Assembly: GCA_963931865.1 (NCBI GenBank)
Contig: OZ007518.1
Location: 2,054,252-2,118,251 of the forward strand
Direction of reading: 5' to 3'
DNA from: Axinella damicornis
Taxonomy: Eukaryota; Porifera; Demospongiae; Axinellida; Axinellidae
Length of the DNA stretch: 64,000 bases
Part shown: positions 57,501 to 60,500 of the stretch, one piece after another
Layout: every line of letters starts with the position of its first letter
Position numbering within the stretch: the stretch's first letter is position 1
Program-made: the position numbers and the translations under genes
The notes under the pieces: model-generated
What the model was told of the DNA's origin: nothing
Seen by the model: the letters and a program-made list of their open reading frames with translations, nothing else
The model's database searches: none

Positions 57501-60500
57501 TGCTGGAACTGTTGTGACATTTCTGAGAAGTCTGAGTGAGTAGCAGCTACACATGGAAGAGGCCTGTGTGCACTCAGTGTTGATGGGTGTTTGTAGTCTG
57601 CGTAAAAGATCACAAAACACTTTTGGTAGTGTACAGGTACACACATAGTTATCTCCCAGAGTTTAGTGATTAACAGGATGGAATTAAGATACCACCATCC
57701 ATTGTTGTCACTGTAGTACCATGTTACAGGAATGTTTGGCAAGATAGCTATGCATGACCAGCTGTGACTTAGGAATTATTATCCCTGCAATATTCACCAC
57801 CACAATCTTTGATCCCATGCACTACATTTTAGATAAGCTAAGTTACTATATACTATCCCAAATATTTATTCTAGACAAAAAGGAATAGTAGGTACATATT
57901 TTCACGAAGTTGCTTCTGCTGTTTGATGAATTGTGCTTGTATGCATGTCCTAGATTGAAGACTGCATGCATGGTTCACATGCAGTCTGGCAGAACCATGC
58001 ACTGTCCACATGGTCTCCACGACTCTCGGCTAGCGTATTCTGCATTGCCCAATTTCTGTGTCAATTCAAACTTAATAATAATCCATCAAGTACTAGCTAC
58101 CTCAGTCTAGGAAACAATTCTGCAGCAACGTTTACGGCACAAAATTTGTTAGCACTAGCTGATATAGGGAACCTTAGCTAATAAAGCTAGTGAAGATCAG
58201 CGGAGCCTGTATAGTTCAAGCATCATACTACAAGGTTAATTAGCAGTATCCAGTGGTTGGGAGTCAACGTATACCAAACTTGTAGAGTGTGTACTGTACC
58301 TTGCAGCAGCTTCCTTCCTAGGTGTTCCTGACCAGGAATTGTATCGAGGGTGTCGCACAACTTGAACAGGCGATTTGGAGGGCAGTAATCATCAAACAGT
58401 CCTCGTAGAATGATGGAGGTCTGAGCGTATCTTGAGTACGTCTCTGCCTCTTCCTTGTCCTCCTCAGTTATAAGAAACTTGTCTAGGAGTTTTGGTAGAA
58501 GTTGGCTGGGGTCCAGGTACTGCCAGAGGAAAGAGTAGTTGCTGCTAATAACCATCGCACTTCTCACGCGAAGCTCATGCTCTGGAAGAGCTTCTGCATC
58601 ATCCTTATGCTCATCACCGCTGGAGTCTATAGAAAGAGAAGTAGGGGTTGGAATTATTCTGTTAATTCTTAGGCAAGCTGTGAAATTCCATATGAAAGGG
58701 CATGATGTTACACTCCCTCCCTCGTGAACCTTGGTCCTTTGTAGAGGGTAGCGTCCAGAAAGTTTATTTCGGAGTGACTATATAAGTTCTCAAGTGAACT
58801 GGATAGTCAGGTTGATATCCTTCAAGTATGTCTTGAGCTTATCCTAGGCATTCTCTTTGATGGTGGATACTGGGGAGGTTCGGTTAGTCCATACGAACCA
58901 TCCTCCACAAACCCTCAGAACCATTTATTGTACTCAGCATGATTCACCCTCACTAGTGTCAGGGAAATGTGAAGTAGTCAGATAACCATGAGGCTTGAAA
59001 AATAACATGCTTAGGATTTGAGGCTATTGGCAGTCGGGCATTGTAAAGTGGCTATCTATAGTTAGGAAGTCTGAGGGCATATCTTCCACCCATCTAAACA
59101 CACACACACATTACGCTGAGCCTTGGATACTCTGAGTTGGAATTCTATATCTTATAAATGTCAGCAGTCGAGACATCACATTAGTTAACTCTGTGAATGC
59201 AAATTCGAATCAGACCAATAAAATTGTTATCGGACAACAATAAGTGAAATGTTGAATGGAATGGTGGGACAGGGGGCTCCTTACGTTGCACTTCCTTCTA
59301 TAGCAGTAGCTCAGGAATCAGAGAGAGAAGTGGAGCAGTGAAAGCAGGATTAGTGAATCCAGTGCCTGTGTATGTTGCTGATTTGGGCATGAGACTAAGT
59401 TTCTAACATGTTCAAGTACACCTACCTAGAGAAAGTTCAGGTGTTGGGAAGTTTCCCTCATCACCGTCTTCGGGCTGTTAAACAGAGAAAGTTATAACGT
59501 TAGTTATTAATGCCTTGAAACCTGTTTCAAATTACAAATAGCTTCCCAACATCAAGCAAGCATCTTGAAGTTCAGATCCCACGAAACTTCAGAAATATGA
59601 GCATCGGAACTGGTGTAGAAAGTGATTCAAGAATGGGGTAGGTGTTGTGGAAATCAGCTTGCACGACCCCTACTTACTCTTCCTCTGTTTGGGCCCTTCA
59701 CTTTCTCCAGCAGTAGACGTTCCTCTTCACTGACGTACTCAGCTGCTTGTGGCACCTCCAAGTTTCCCTCGTGTGGGTCTGTCTGTTACAAGAAAACCCA
59801 CATTTTCAGCCACCATCAGCAACTGGTAGATGGCCACACTACTTGCTACTAACAACAAATTAGAATGAACACCTATCATTGCTATGCTGTATTTGATAAC
59901 TCACAAAACCACCGTGATTTTACTACACTGATCCAGTTAGTAAGGAGATCCAATGATAATGAAGCTAGGTACCAAAGATCTACAATATATAGTAGGATTT
60001 GTAACTAGCCTCGTTCCCAGGCCGCCATGCCCAGCTTTTGTCGCTTGCAGTATGAAAAGCTGGGGGACAAAAGCTGGGCGTGGAGGCCTGGGAATGAGGC
60101 TAATTTGTAATGCCGTTGTGAAATGCTCACTGATTATTGAATACTCTTTAACCTACACACATAAGCTTGTTTCTTGAATCTATCTCTGAAATGGAGTGGC
60201 TTAAACTTCAAGGAAAAGGGTGTGTGGAAGGTGAGCTTGCAAAGAGAGATATACAAGTAGTGCTTACAGCTGCATTACAGTTGATTCAGCACTGGTAAAT
60301 GAGATCCCAGTCCACAGTTGGGCACTTTGTAATCAGACAACTACACACGAAAAGAAACTGATATCTGATGCCGATACTCCTAAGCAAGTGGTATTATGGT
60401 GCCAGGGACCTGCACATGTCATGTCTCAAATGGCTTTATTCTCATTGGCAGGGTAGACAATTTCTTGCCCCTATATGACATACTTCTAGTACATGTAGCT

